44,124 bases of DNA, taken from contig JAUIEM010000015.1 in NCBI GenBank assembly GCA_030428695.1, positions 1 through 44,124 of the forward strand, in the 5' to 3' direction. Positions 33,989 to 42,233 of the stretch are shown here, in pieces (positions within the stretch are counted from its first letter, which is position 1; every line of letters starts with the position of its first letter). The notes below the pieces were generated by a model, which saw nothing but the letters and a program-made list of their open reading frames with translations, was not told where the DNA came from and did not search any database. The translations under genes were made by a program, and so were the position numbers. This stretch comes from a bacterium. Its GTDB lineage: Bacteria > Planctomycetota > J058 > JAJDCP01.

Positions 33989-36900
33989 TCAGCGCTCGAT
34001 CGGCAGCAGGTCGTAGTACCCGCGCAGGAAGTAGACGAACAGCACGACGTCCGTGCGGTCGAGGCGGCCGTTGCTGTCGATGTCGAGGTCGGCGCGGGCG
34101 ACGCCGGGGGCGAGCGGGGTGCCGCTGACCGCGCGCAGGAGCGCCGGGACGTCGGAGTTGTCGATCACGCCGTCGCCGTTGACGTCGGCCAGGCTGCTCG
34201 GCAGCGTCAGGTCGAGGGACTGGTTGTGGGCGACCTCGTAGCCGTCGCGGACGCCGTTCATGTTCGAGTCGGGGTCGCTCGGCGCGCTGTCGAGGCTGTC
34301 GGGGATGCCGTCGCCGTCGGCGTCCGGGCCGTTGCCGCCCGTGGTCGGGTCGTCGATGTCGAGGGGGGCGGTCATCAGCGCTTGCTCGAGGCCGTCGTCG
34401 AGGCCGTCGCCGTCGCTGTCCTTGCCGTTCGGATCGGTGCCGAGCTGGCCTTCTTCGAAGTCGGACAGGCCGTCGCCGTCGGTGTCGACGATATCGACGA
34501 TCGAGAGGGTGCGCATCGTCTGGTTGGTGTTGCCGGCGGCGTCTTCGACGCTGATCAGGTGGACGGGCATCGTGCGGGCTCCGAGCTGGGTCTGGGTCGC
34601 GTCGACGGTCCAGGCGCCGGTGCTGTCGATGCGGCCGCTGCCGACGGTCGCGCCGTCGACCATCAGCGTGAAGTCTGCGTCGAGCTCGGCGGTTCCGGCG
34701 TAGCTCAGGGTGCGGTCGAAGGTCTCGAGGTCGCCCTGGGCGTCGGTGTCGCGCTCGAAGCTGAAGGTCGGCGCGGGGGTCGAGGTGTCGATCTCGACGA
34801 CCAGCGAGGCGGAGGCCGCGCTGAGGTTGCCGGCGATGTCCTCGGCGCTCGCGGTCAGGGTGTGGACGCCGACCGACAGGGTGCTGGTCAGGGTCACGCT
34901 CCAGTCTCCGCCGGGCGCGGCCAGGGCGACGGGCGTGAGCACGCCGTCGAGGTCGCTCGACAGGACGATCAGGGCGGAACCTTCGGCGCTGCCTGTGAGG
35001 GTCGGGGTGGTGTCGTTGGTCAGGTCGTCGTCGTCGGCCCGGCCGCTGTCGCTGGCGGCGTCGAGGTCCGGGGCGGAGGGCGCCAGCGGCTCGTCGGTGT
35101 CGACGACCACGGTCAGGGCCGTCGAGGTGTTGCCGGTGTTGCCGGCGGCGTCGGTCGCGGCGGCGGTGACGTCGTAGCTGCCGTCGGCCAGGTTGGTGCC
35201 GCGATGATCGTAGGTCCAGTTGCCGCCGGTCGCGAGCGTCGTGCCGAGGGAGGAGCCGTCGAGGAACACCTCGACCTCGCTGTCGGCTTCGGCCGCGCCG
35301 AGGAACTGCAGGGTCGGGTCGGCGGTGATCTGGTCGTCGGAGGAGCGGCCGGTGTCTTCGCTGATGCCGTCGGCGGAAGGCGCGTCGGGGGCGGAGGTGT
35401 CGATCTCGACGCTGAGGGCGGAGGAGGCCGCGCCGGTGTTGCCCGCCGCGTCGGTGGCCGCCGCCGTGATCGCGTAGGTGCCTTCGGTCAGGCTGCCCGT
35501 CGTCAGGCTCCAGCTCCCGCCGCCCGCGGTGGTCGAGCCGGCCGGGCTGCCGGAGACGAAGAGCTCGACGCGCGCGTCGGTCTCGGCGCTGCCGGAGAAG
35601 GTCGGGGTGTCATCGTTGGTCAGGTCGTCGCTGTCCGAGCGGCCGCTGTCGCTGGCGGCGTCGAGGTCCGGCGTGGAGGGGGCGGCGGGCGGCGACGTGT
35701 CGATCTCGACGGTCAGGGCCGCGGAGGCCGCGCTCGGGTTGCCGGCGACGTCGGTCGCGACCGCGGTGATCTGGCGCGTGCCCTGTCCGATCGTCGCGGC
35801 GGTGATGCTCCAGGTGCCGCCGCCCGCGGTAGTCGAGCCGGACGGGCTGCCGTCGACGAAGAGCTCGACGCTCGCGTCGGTCTCGGCGCTGCCGGAGAAG
35901 GTCGGGGTGTCATCGTTGGTCAGGTTGTCGGCGCTCGAGCTGCCGCTGTCGCTGGCGGCGTCGAGGTCGGGGGTGGAGGGGGCGGAGGGGGGCGAGGTGT
36001 CGATCACGACGGTCAGGGCCGCGGAGGCCGCGCCGGTGTTGCCGGCGACGTCGGTGGCGGTCGCGGTGATCTGGCGGCTGCCTTCGGTCAGCGTCCCCGC
36101 GGTGATGCTCCAGGTGCCGCCGCTCGCGGTCGTGGTTCCCTGCGAGCCGCCGTCGACGAAGAGCTCGACGGTCGCCCCGCTCTCGGCGCTGCCGGTGAAG
36201 GTCGGCGTGGTGTCGTTGGTCCGGTTGTCGGTGTTCGAGCTGCCGCTGTCGCTGGCCGCCGCCAGGTCGGGGGTGGAGGGAGCGGAAGGGGCCGAGGTGT
36301 CGATCACCAGGCTGAAGCCGGCCGAGGGGTCGCTGGTCTCGCCCATCGCGTCGGTGAGCGTGGCGGTGATCGTGTAGCTGCCCGGGCTGAAGGTCGTCCC
36401 GCCGAGGCTCCAGGTGCCGCCGCTGGCCGTCGTGGTCCCGATCGAGCTGTTGCCGCGGAAGACCTCGACCGTGCCGTCGTCCGCGTTGCCGCTGAAGGTC
36501 GGCGAGGTGTCGCTCGTGATGCCGTCGGCGTTCGAGCTGCCGGTGTCGTCGCTGATGCCGGTGATCTCCGGCGCGAGCGGCACCGAGCTGAGCACCCGCA
36601 TGCCGACGTTGTTGCCGGCGAGAACCTGGCCCTGCCAGCCGCCGTTCGGGTTGTCCCAGAAGTAGATACGGATCTCGACGGCCGAGGTGGTCGTGTTGAG
36701 GTCGAGCTGGAAGACCTCGTTGCTCGTCCCGCTCTGGGTCTGCACGTTGCGGCTGCCGTCGACGTTGCTCGCGAAGCCGTCCTGCGAGGTCCGCACCGCG
36801 CAGGAGGTCGGCGCGGTAGAGGTCCCGAACTGGTGGATGCTGATCTCGAGGTCGGAGATCCGCAGGCTGCGCCCGCCCTGGGGCGTCAGGGTGAAGGAGA

Positions 36901-37138
36901 TGTACTTCCCGGTGTCCTGGGAACCTCCCCAGCCGGTGGTGTGGAAGTGGCCGGTGAAGCTGCCGTTGCTGACGCCGGTCAGGCTGATGTTCGACGCGCT
37001 GATGCCGTTGGCGCTCGAGCGGGCCGCGTAGCCGTTTTCGGAGATGTTGCCGCTCGAGGTGACGTCGTAGTCGGCCAGCACGTTCTGGGCCTGGGCGGCG
37101 CCTCCGACCAGGAGCAGGCTGAGGAGGATGTGTCGCAT
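33989..37138 (-). CDS. Secreted protein with seven Ig-like repeats, TSP3-type calcium loops and dockerin-like C-terminus
   Basis: This 1049-residue precursor starts at the ATG at 37138 with signal peptide MRHILLSLLLVGGAAQAQ. Residues about 20-190 form a beta-rich N-terminal domain. About seven bacterial Ig-like repeats follow, each with (D/A)AASDSG, TPTFSGSAE, VELFVDG, GGTWSIT and ITATATDAAGN signatures; the last is divergent. Next come calcium-binding DTDGDGLSDFEEGQLGTDP-type loops. The end is a dockerin-like pair, DVNGDGVIDNSD and DIDSNGRLDRTD, followed by FLRGYYDLLPIER. Such tails are frequent in planctomycete exported proteins. It is probably a calcium-stabilised surface or matrix protein. 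A TAGAAT -10 candidate lies on the minus strand at 37174-37169. The repeats are visible at DNA level, so assembly errors in repeat number are possible. Confidence 0.93.
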   Translation of the reverse strand: MRHILLSLLLVGGAAQAQNVLADYDVTSSGNISENGYAARSSANGISASNISLTGVSNGSFTGHFHTTGWGGSQDTGKYISFTLTPQGGRSLRISDLEISIHQFGTSTAPTSCAVRTSQDGFASNVDGSRNVQTQSGTSNEVFQLDLNTTTSAVEIRIYFWDNPNGGWQGQVLAGNNVGMRVLSSVPLAPEITGISDDTGSSNADGITSDTSPTFSGNADDGTVEVFRGNSSIGTTTASGGTWSLGGTTFSPGSYTITATLTDAMGETSDPSAGFSLVIDTSAPSAPSTPDLAAASDSGSSNTDNRTNDTTPTFTGSAESGATVELFVDGGSQGTTTASGGTWSITAGTLTEGSRQITATATDVAGNTGAASAALTVVIDTSPPSAPSTPDLDAASDSGSSSADNLTNDDTPTFSGSAETDASVELFVDGSPSGSTTAGGGTWSITAATIGQGTRQITAVATDVAGNPSAASAALTVEIDTSPPAAPSTPDLDAASDSGRSDSDDLTNDDTPTFSGSAETDARVELFVSGSPAGSTTAGGGSWSLTTGSLTEGTYAITAAATDAAGNTGAASSALSVEIDTSAPDAPSADGISEDTGRSSDDQITADPTLQFLGAAEADSEVEVFLDGSSLGTTLATGGNWTYDHRGTNLADGSYDVTAAATDAAGNTGNTSTALTVVVDTDEPLAPSAPDLDAASDSGRADDDDLTNDTTPTLTGSAEGSALIVLSSDLDGVLTPVALAAPGGDWSVTLTSTLSVGVHTLTASAEDIAGNLSAASASLVVEIDTSTPAPTFSFERDTDAQGDLETFDRTLSYAGTAELDADFTLMVDGATVGSGRIDSTGAWTVDATQTQLGARTMPVHLISVEDAAGNTNQTMRTLSIVDIVDTDGDGLSDFEEGQLGTDPNGKDSDGDGLDDGLEQALMTAPLDIDDPTTGGNGPDADGDGIPDSLDSAPSDPDSNMNGVRDGYEVAHNQSLDLTLPSSLADVNGDGVIDNSDVPALLRAVSGTPLAPGVARADLDIDSNGRLDRTDVVLFVYFLRGYYDLLPIER

Positions 37139-37232
37139 GATGTTCTCTCGTCGTGGGTTACGCCATCAATTCTAGCGTCCGTCCCGGTCGGGGCCGGGGC
37201 GGAAAACGGACGGGACGAGAGCGGGTCGAGCT

Positions 37233-37472
37233 TCAGCCCCCGCTGACCGGCGGGATCACGGCGAGCACGGCACCCTCGGGCACGACGGCATCGGGGGCGA
37301 GGAACTCCTCGTCGGCGGCGAGGCGGGCGCGCTCGAAGCGACCGGCCTGGGCGGGGTACGCGGCGGCGAGGGAGGCGAGCACCTCGGTGGCGGTCGCGCC
37401 GCCCGGGAGCTCGACCTCGACGTGGGCGCCGAGGGCTTCCTTCAGGGCGGCGAACAGCTGGACGGCGGGCAT
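37233..37472 (-). CDS. moaD: MoaD/ThiS-family sulfur carrier (molybdopterin synthase small subunit-like)
   Basis: This 79-residue beta-grasp protein begins MPAVQLFAALKEALG and ends in the diagnostic VIPPVSGG. The C-terminal Gly-Gly is adenylated and thiocarboxylated in MoaD and ThiS. GATATEVLASLAAAYP in the middle and the DAVVPEGAVLAVIPP end fit MoaD better than ThiS. The gene lies 27 bases after the aldolase-like gene on the same strand, and no moaE is present in the window. It could therefore serve molybdopterin synthesis with a distant MoaE or act as a general sulfur carrier. The ATG at 37472 has CGGAGAAG upstream. Confidence 0.85.
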   Translation of the reverse strand: MPAVQLFAALKEALGAHVEVELPGGATATEVLASLAAAYPAQAGRFERARLAADEEFLAPDAVVPEGAVLAVIPPVSGG

Positions 37473-37499
37473 GGGGCTTCTCCGGTGCAGGGGGAACGG

Positions 37500-38123
37500 T
37501 CAGGGCTGTGGCGCGCGCATCGCCTCGAGGCGCGCGACCTCATCTGCGGGCAGGTGACGGATGCGTCCGAGCTGGGCGGACTTGACGAAGACCTGCGCGA
37601 CCTGGTCGACGCGCTCGACGAGGTACAGGGCCTCGGCGAGGTCGGGGCCGGCGGTCAGCACCCCGCCGCGGGCGAAGATCACGGCGGCGCACCGCGCGAC
37701 CGCGCCGCGCACCGCGCAGGGCAGGGGGGCGCTGCCGGGGAACCAGGCGGGCAGCTGCGCGATCGGACCGACGCCGAGCACGGCCTCGGGCAGCAGCGGC
37801 CGGTCCCAGTGGATCCCGACCAGCGAGCAGGCCAGGACGCTGACCGGGTGCGCGTGGATGGCGGCGGCCGCCGCGGGGCGGCCCTGGTAGACCGCGCGGT
37901 GCAGCGCGAGCTCGGGCGCTTCCTCCGCAGCCGGCGCGGCGATCGAGCAGCGCACGAGCTGCGCGGGCCGCAGGGAGTCCTTGGGGGCCGCGGCGGGCAG
38001 GGCGAGGAAGCGCTCCGCGTCGAGGCGTGCGCTGAGGGAGCCGAGGGTGGCGAGCGCGTAGCCGCGGGCGTAGAGCGCCTCGGCGGTCGCGATCAGGGCC
38101 TGGCGCAGCGAGCTCTCGTCCAC
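37500..38123 (-). CDS. Class II aldolase/adducin-like protein, third zinc histidine missing
   Basis: The start is the GTG at 38123, with AGGAGG six bases upstream; the frame is open further but has no better site. The 207-residue protein has the class II aldolase fold: TLGSLSARL (residues 27-34), an acid residue in PELALHRAVY (Glu71), and the zinc pair His90 and His92 in IHAHPVSVLA. The expected third ligand, in the usual RGHG segment, reads ARGGVLTAG (151-159), so that histidine is a glycine. Activity may therefore be lost or altered. MtnB, fuculose-phosphate aldolase and ribulose-phosphate epimerase relatives were considered, but the substrate cannot be read from the sequence. It is operonic with moaD. 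Confidence 0.85.
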   Translation of the reverse strand: MDESSLRQALIATAEALYARGYALATLGSLSARLDAERFLALPAAAPKDSLRPAQLVRCSIAAPAAEEAPELALHRAVYQGRPAAAAAIHAHPVSVLACSLVGIHWDRPLLPEAVLGVGPIAQLPAWFPGSAPLPCAVRGAVARCAAVIFARGGVLTAGPDLAEALYLVERVDQVAQVFVKSAQLGRIRHLPADEVARLEAMRAPQP

Positions 38124-38158
38124 GGTTCCTCCTCGGAGGCAGGATACCCGTCCTGAGG

Positions 38159-38218
38159 TTTTTTGGGGATTTTTTGCCGATCGATCTTTTTTGACGGGGG
38201 CACGGACTACTGTACGAG
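38159..38218 (+). promoter_or_regulatory. Candidate promoter with three T-tracts, upstream of an orphan terminator
   Basis: Runs of six T at 38159-38164, 38170-38175 and 38187-38192 precede TTGACG (38191-38196), which matches a -35. A weak -10 TACGAG (38213-38218) lies 16 bases on. It would fire a short rightward transcript into the terminator at 38238. The T-runs could act as an UP element or bend DNA. Confidence 0.35.
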
Positions 38219-38237
38219 CAGGATCGAGCAACCCTTG

Positions 38238-38269
38238 GGGCCGACTGCGTGAGTCGGCCCGTTTTTTTT
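38238..38269 (+). terminator. Strong intrinsic terminator between divergent genes
   Basis: A perfect 9-bp stem GGGCCGACT/AGTCGGCCC (38238-38246 with 38252-38260) with a GCGTG loop is followed by G and eight T (38262-38269). The flanking genes diverge, so no known rightward transcript ends here. It implies a small RNA or an attenuated leader of the downstream gene. Confidence 0.8.
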
Positions 38270-38308
38270 GCCCCCACCCGGGGGTACGCGGATCGGCGGG
38301 CCGGGCTG

Positions 38309-38317
38309 TGGTACAAT
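38309..38317 (+). promoter_or_regulatory. Extended -10 of the methionine aminopeptidase operon
   Basis: TGG-TACAAT is a near-consensus extended -10 lying just after the orphan terminator. Transcription would start about 33 bases before the ATG at 38357. No clear -35 is seen. Confidence 0.5.
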
Positions 38318-38356
38318 GAGCGCAACCGGACAACGTTGAACCGACGGGCTGTGCAC

Positions 38357-39256
38357 ATGACCAAACTGAGCCGAAACGATCCCTGCTGGTGCGGGAGCAA
38401 GAAGAAGTACAAGAAGTGTCACCTGGGCAAGGACAAGGGCCAGGCCGGCAAACCGCGCCGGAAGAAGCGCCCCAGCGCCCTGGCCCTCGACGCCGCCGGG
38501 CGCAACGCGATGCGCAAGGCCGGACGCTTCAACGCGCAGCTGCTCGACGCCATCCGCGACGAGATCAAGCCGGGGATCACGACCGACCAGATCGACAAGC
38601 TCGTCCACGCCTACACCCTCGACCACGGCCACACGCCCGCCACCCTCGGCTACCACGGCTTCCCGAAGAGCTGCTGCACCAGCCTGAACGAGGTGGTCTG
38701 CCACGGGATCCCGGACGACACGGTGCTCAAGGACGGGGACATCATCAACGTCGACCTGACCACCATCGTCGACGGCTGGCACGGCGACCAGTCCGAGACC
38801 TTCTTCGTCGGCGAGGTCAGTGAAGAGGCCCGGCAGGTTACCCAGTGCGCGTTCGAGTGCCTGTACGTCGGCATCCGCGCGATCAAGCCCTTCGGCAAGG
38901 TGCTCGACATCGGCCGGGCGATCAAGGCCCACGCGGACAAGTACGGCTTCTCGGTCGTGCGTGAGTACCAGGGGCACGGCATCGGGCGGGTCTTCCACCA
39001 GGACCCCGGCATCCCGCACTACCCCGAGATCCGGCTGATCGACAAGGTCATCGAGCCCGGCGTGTGCTTCACCATCGAGCCGATGATCAACTGCGGCACC
39101 TGGCGCACGGTCCTCGACCGCAGCGACAACTGGACGGTACGCACCGTCGACAGCCGGCTCTCCGCGCAGTTCGAGCACACCATCCTGATGACCGAGGAGG
39201 GGCCCGAGATCCTCACCCTCACCCGACGCGGTCCCCGGGAAGGGGACAAGTTGTGA
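38357..39256 (+). CDS. map: Methionine aminopeptidase type I with N-terminal SEC-C zinc motif
   Basis: This 299-residue protein starts at the ATG at 38357. It begins with the SEC-C motif [16 protein letters not shown] (residues 7-22), a zinc knuckle that can contact the ribosome, then a lysine-rich linker and a full type I methionine aminopeptidase. Visible metal ligands are Asp133 (NVDLT), Asp144 (HGDQSETF), the histidine of QGHGIG, the glutamate of FTIEPM and that of FEHTI; His116 is in VCHGIP. It removes the initiator methionine of nascent proteins. The SEC-C fusion is a known subtype. No good Shine-Dalgarno sequence precedes the ATG. The stop overlaps the next start (GTGA). Confidence 0.96.
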   Translation: MTKLSRNDPCWCGSKKKYKKCHLGKDKGQAGKPRRKKRPSALALDAAGRNAMRKAGRFNAQLLDAIRDEIKPGITTDQIDKLVHAYTLDHGHTPATLGYHGFPKSCCTSLNEVVCHGIPDDTVLKDGDIINVDLTTIVDGWHGDQSETFFVGEVSEEARQVTQCAFECLYVGIRAIKPFGKVLDIGRAIKAHADKYGFSVVREYQGHGIGRVFHQDPGIPHYPEIRLIDKVIEPGVCFTIEPMINCGTWRTVLDRSDNWTVRTVDSRLSAQFEHTILMTEEGPEILTLTRRGPREGDKL

Positions 39257-40077
39257 AAGCGCTCGCCGCGGCGCTGCTGCTCTGCGCTCTCTGTGCCGGC
39301 GCCCAGGAGCCGCGCACGCTCTCCTACGCCCTCGACGACCTCGTCGGGCACTCCCTGCGCTACGAGGCCGAGCTGCTGCAGACCCTCGACCTGACCGTCG
39401 AGGACGAGCGCAAGGTCTTCTCGACCGAGACGACCAGCACCTACCGCTATGACTTCGTGCTCGGCGCCCGGCGCCGCTTCGAGATGCAGCTGCAGGTCGA
39501 GGGCTTGCGGCTCGCCACGGGGCGCGAGGGAGAGACGCCGCGGGTCTACGACTCCGCCGATCCCGACGGCACCGACGGCGCCCTGGGCGAGGCCCTGCAG
39601 CCCCTGCTCGAGGGCAGCACCGGCCTGCGGATGCAGGAGAGCGGGAGCCGCATGCGCTTGTCGGCGCGCGAGACCGGCGTCGAGAAGCGCCTGCTCGGGA
39701 TCTTCCAGGCCGCCTGGCCCGCGTTCCCCGAGATCGCCCTCGCCCCGGGGGACACCTGGCAGCGCGAGCTCGAGTGCTCCCTGCAGCGCGGCATCGAGCT
39801 GCGGGCCCTGTGGAGCTACGAGCTGACCCGCTTCGTCGAGGAGGAGGGGCGCCTGCTCGCCGAGCTCGACGCGACCCTCGCGCTGCGGTGCGACGACGAC
39901 CTGCTCGGCCTCGACGAGGGCCGCGGCTCCGCGCGCTTCCGTTTCGACGTCGAGGGCGGCTTCCTGCGCGATGCCGAGGGCGAGATCGTCGTCCGCAGCT
40001 TCGGGCCCGGCTCGGAGACCGCGATCCGCGAGAGCTTCCGCGTGCGCTTCGTCGAGCAGCTCGCGACGCCGCGTTGA
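39253..40077 (+). CDS. Exported protein of unknown function (DUF6263-like)
   Basis: The GTG at 39253 overlaps the stop of map as GTGA, so it is translationally coupled. The 274-residue product has a signal peptide ([18 protein letters not shown]) and a beta-rich mature part with repeated long strands and a PGDTWQREL segment near residue 177. It resembles small secreted proteins of the DUF6263 type common in planctomycetes, where a GDTW-like motif occurs, but the match is by eye. No catalytic residues are visible. Its coupling to map looks like genome economy rather than shared function. Confidence 0.78.
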   Translation: MKALAAALLLCALCAGAQEPRTLSYALDDLVGHSLRYEAELLQTLDLTVEDERKVFSTETTSTYRYDFVLGARRRFEMQLQVEGLRLATGREGETPRVYDSADPDGTDGALGEALQPLLEGSTGLRMQESGSRMRLSARETGVEKRLLGIFQAAWPAFPEIALAPGDTWQRELECSLQRGIELRALWSYELTRFVEEEGRLLAELDATLALRCDDDLLGLDEGRGSARFRFDVEGGFLRDAEGEIVVRSFGPGSETAIRESFRVRFVEQLATPR

Positions 40078-40086
40078 GGGGTGGGG

Positions 40087-40353
40087 ATGCGGCCGTTTCT
40101 CGAGTGCTCCCGGGACGAGGCCGAGCCGATCGCCGAGATCCTCCGCGCGAACAACATCCCCTTCGCCTTCCTCGCCACCCACACCCCTCTCGCCGGCGGT
40201 GAGCCCGGGCTCGGGGGGACCGGTTTCGACGAGGAGCGCGTGGTGATCCTGATCCCCGCGCCGCGCCACAAGGAGGCGGAGGCGGTGCTCTCCGACCCCA
40301 GCCGCGACGACGACTTCGAAGACTGGATGCAGGCCGCCTTCGACGGGGGCTGA
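40087..40353 (+). CDS. Small DUF2007-like putative signal-transducing protein
   Basis: Two in-frame starts exist, GTG at 40081 and ATG at 40087. The ATG is preferred because GAGGGG (40076-40081) is then five bases away, while for the GTG it would be too close. The 88-residue protein begins MRPFLECSRDEAEPIAEILRA, resembling the alpha/beta DUF2007 fold (hydrophobic strand, EAE helix, then NNIPFAF), and ends in an acidic tail. The function of the family is unknown. It is 9 bases after the previous gene and 12 before the next, so it is part of the map operon. Confidence 0.72.
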   Translation: MRPFLECSRDEAEPIAEILRANNIPFAFLATHTPLAGGEPGLGGTGFDEERVVILIPAPRHKEAEAVLSDPSRDDDFEDWMQAAFDGG

Positions 40354-40365
40354 AGGAGCGATCCC

Positions 40366-41103
40366 GTGCAGATCACCCGCAGCATGGACCCGTCCTGGCT
40401 CTCGAACACCTGGCTGGTCGCCGATGAACCGGGCGGCCACGCCTTCCTGGTCGACAGCGGCGGCCCGGTCGAGCCGATCGCGGCGAAGATCGCGGAGTGG
40501 GAGGTCGAGCTCGACTACGTCCTCTGTACCCACCAACACCACGACCACATCGCGCACAACGACCACTACGCCGAGCGCTACGGGGCGAAGATCGCGGGCC
40601 ATCCCCTCGAGCGCGACCGCATCGGGTCCACGGTCGACCTCGAGCACGAGGCGAAGCTGCAGGTCGGGAAGCTCGAGGTTCAGGCCCTGCACATCCCCGG
40701 GCACACCCTCGGCCAGCTCGCCTTCTCCCTGCCCGCGGAGGGGGCGGTGTTCACCGGCGACACCCTGTTCAAGGGCTCGATCGGCGGCACCCGCGGGCCC
40801 GGGCACACGACCTTCGCGGACATCCGGCGCTCGATCATGGACGTGCTGATGGAGCTCCCGCGGAGCTGGACCGTCTACCCCGGCCACGAGGGCGAGACGA
40901 CCCTGCAGGCGGAGTGGGAGCACAACCCCTTCATCCGCCTGTGGCGAGGCCTGGACGAAGAGGGCACCGCACGCTGCACGGTCTTCGGCGAGCCCGGCCA
41001 GCTCGTCCTGTTCGCGGACGACTACGACGGCGGGTACAAGGCCTGGGTGCGCTTCGACAAGAGCGGGGACGACATCGTGCCCGGGAGCCGCGTGCGGCGG
41101 TAG
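40366..41103 (+). CDS. Metallo-beta-lactamase-fold hydrolase (glyoxalase II-like)
   Basis: The GTG at 40366 has AAGGAGCG upstream. The 245-residue protein has the MBL-fold metal motif THQHHDH (residues 55-61: His56, His58, Asp60, His61), then PGHT with His113, GDTLF with Asp132 and YPGHEGETT with a late histidine. That complete ligand set is typical of hydroxyacylglutathione hydrolase-like enzymes. The C-terminal 35 residues are an extra beta-rich tail (FGEPGQLVLFADDYDGGYKA). It is the last gene of the map operon and is convergent with the 41173 gene. The substrate is unknown; glyoxalase II or a persulfide dioxygenase are alternatives. Confidence 0.92.
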   Translation: MQITRSMDPSWLSNTWLVADEPGGHAFLVDSGGPVEPIAAKIAEWEVELDYVLCTHQHHDHIAHNDHYAERYGAKIAGHPLERDRIGSTVDLEHEAKLQVGKLEVQALHIPGHTLGQLAFSLPAEGAVFTGDTLFKGSIGGTRGPGHTTFADIRRSIMDVLMELPRSWTVYPGHEGETTLQAEWEHNPFIRLWRGLDEEGTARCTVFGEPGQLVLFADDYDGGYKAWVRFDKSGDDIVPGSRVRR

Positions 41104-41128
41104 GGTCTACAGGTCAACAACGCAGAGA

Positions 41129-41151
41129 CCCTTCCCCCGTAGGAGGAAGGG
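41129..41151. terminator. Hairpin between convergent genes
   Basis: CCCTTCC (41129-41135) pairs with GGAAGGG (41145-41151). Two further C-G pairs and one mismatch extend the stem, and the loop is GTA. There is no strong T-tract on either strand, so it is a weak or factor-assisted terminator for the two convergent genes. Confidence 0.4.
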
Positions 41152-41172
41152 CCCGGATCGCGATCGGGACGA

Positions 41173-42114
41173 TCAGCAGACGTTGTGCCGATAGACCGCG
41201 GGGGGCTTGCCGACCAGCCAGCCGGAGGCCCAGGTCTCGGCCTTGAACACGGCGGAGGCCTTGACGTTGGGGTCTTCGGTGCCCTGGGCGGAGAGGGTCA
41301 GGTTGCCGCCGGTCCAGGTCTCTTTGTGGTCGGTGCGGGTGTAGCGCCGCTCGGACTGCACGATCAGGTGCAGCTGGTTGTCGGGCACGACCCACACGTT
41401 GCCCTGCTTGACGAGCTTCGCGCCGCGGGTGCGCCAGCCGCCGGGGACGTAGGTCTGGTAGGCGGGCGGGACCTTCATCTGGCGCTTCTGCAAGGACTGC
41501 TGGTGGTGGCACTGGATCTCGAGGGCGTACTTCTTGCCGGGCTCGACGGTGATCTCGGCGCGGCCGGTGCCGGCCTGTCCGTTGGTCGCGCAGCGGATGT
41601 GGGCCTTCGGGTTCGTGGTCAGGACGACGCGCCCGACCCGCCCGGAGGTGGTCAGCTCCGCGGTGAAGGTCTTCACGCCGGCCTTGAACTGGCGGACCGT
41701 CACGTAGTGGCGCAGCGGCTTGATCACGATCGCGGGGAAGCCGAGCAGCTCGAACTCCGCGACGTCGGCGAGCTGCTTGGGCGGGACCTTGTTGCCCTTG
41801 CGCGCCGACACGATCACGATGCCGAGGACGTTGGCGATCGCCTCACCCTTCTTGAAGCGGGCCTTGACGTTGTTGCCGATCTCATTGGCGCGGGTCTTCA
41901 GATCGAAGAACACCTTGCCCTCGGCGTCCGCCTTGTCGTGCTGCACCGTGTACGGGTTCATCAGCTGGTGCTTCTTGTCGACGGCCGGGTTCTTTTCGAG
42001 GTTGGCCTTCGTGTACTTCGGGTCCTTCACCACGAGGTGAAAGGTGCAGGTCTCTTCGTTCTCGGCCTTGGCCCAGAACTTCCCCGGCTTTTTCAGATCG
42101 AGAACCGGCGGCAT
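41173..42114 (-). CDS. Lysine-rich hypothetical protein (313 aa)
   Basis: The ATG at 42114 (MPPVLDLKKPGKFWAKAENE) has GAGGGAG upstream; the in-frame GTG at 42129 would place that site inside the gene. There is no signal peptide or membrane helix. The protein is unusually rich in lysine compared with its neighbours (for example KKGEAIANV and KQGNVWVVP), beta-rich in the second half, and ends in YRHNVC. Histidine-rich IQCHHQQSLQK lies near residue 210. No family was recognised. The long frame with biased codons makes it real. The preceding 119-bp gap includes a small AT-rich patch (GTTACGTTAAGG) that may carry its promoter. Confidence 0.8.
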   Translation of the reverse strand: MPPVLDLKKPGKFWAKAENEETCTFHLVVKDPKYTKANLEKNPAVDKKHQLMNPYTVQHDKADAEGKVFFDLKTRANEIGNNVKARFKKGEAIANVLGIVIVSARKGNKVPPKQLADVAEFELLGFPAIVIKPLRHYVTVRQFKAGVKTFTAELTTSGRVGRVVLTTNPKAHIRCATNGQAGTGRAEITVEPGKKYALEIQCHHQQSLQKRQMKVPPAYQTYVPGGWRTRGAKLVKQGNVWVVPDNQLHLIVQSERRYTRTDHKETWTGGNLTLSAQGTEDPNVKASAVFKAETWASGWLVGKPPAVYRHNVC

Positions 42115-42233
42115 GTCGCTCTCCCTCACTCGGGCCGTCCAGGCCCTGCCATCGTCTACACAGTTACGTTAAGGGTAGCGCGGGACGGGGGGTGTGCCTA
42201 GGCTGCGTCCACATTCTGCGCCCGGAGAACCCG

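Noticed and set aside
33812..37246. Plus-strand open frame of 1144 codons opposite the Ig-repeat protein
   Set aside because: It is an antisense shadow of a clearly secreted repeat protein with signal peptide and dockerin-like end.
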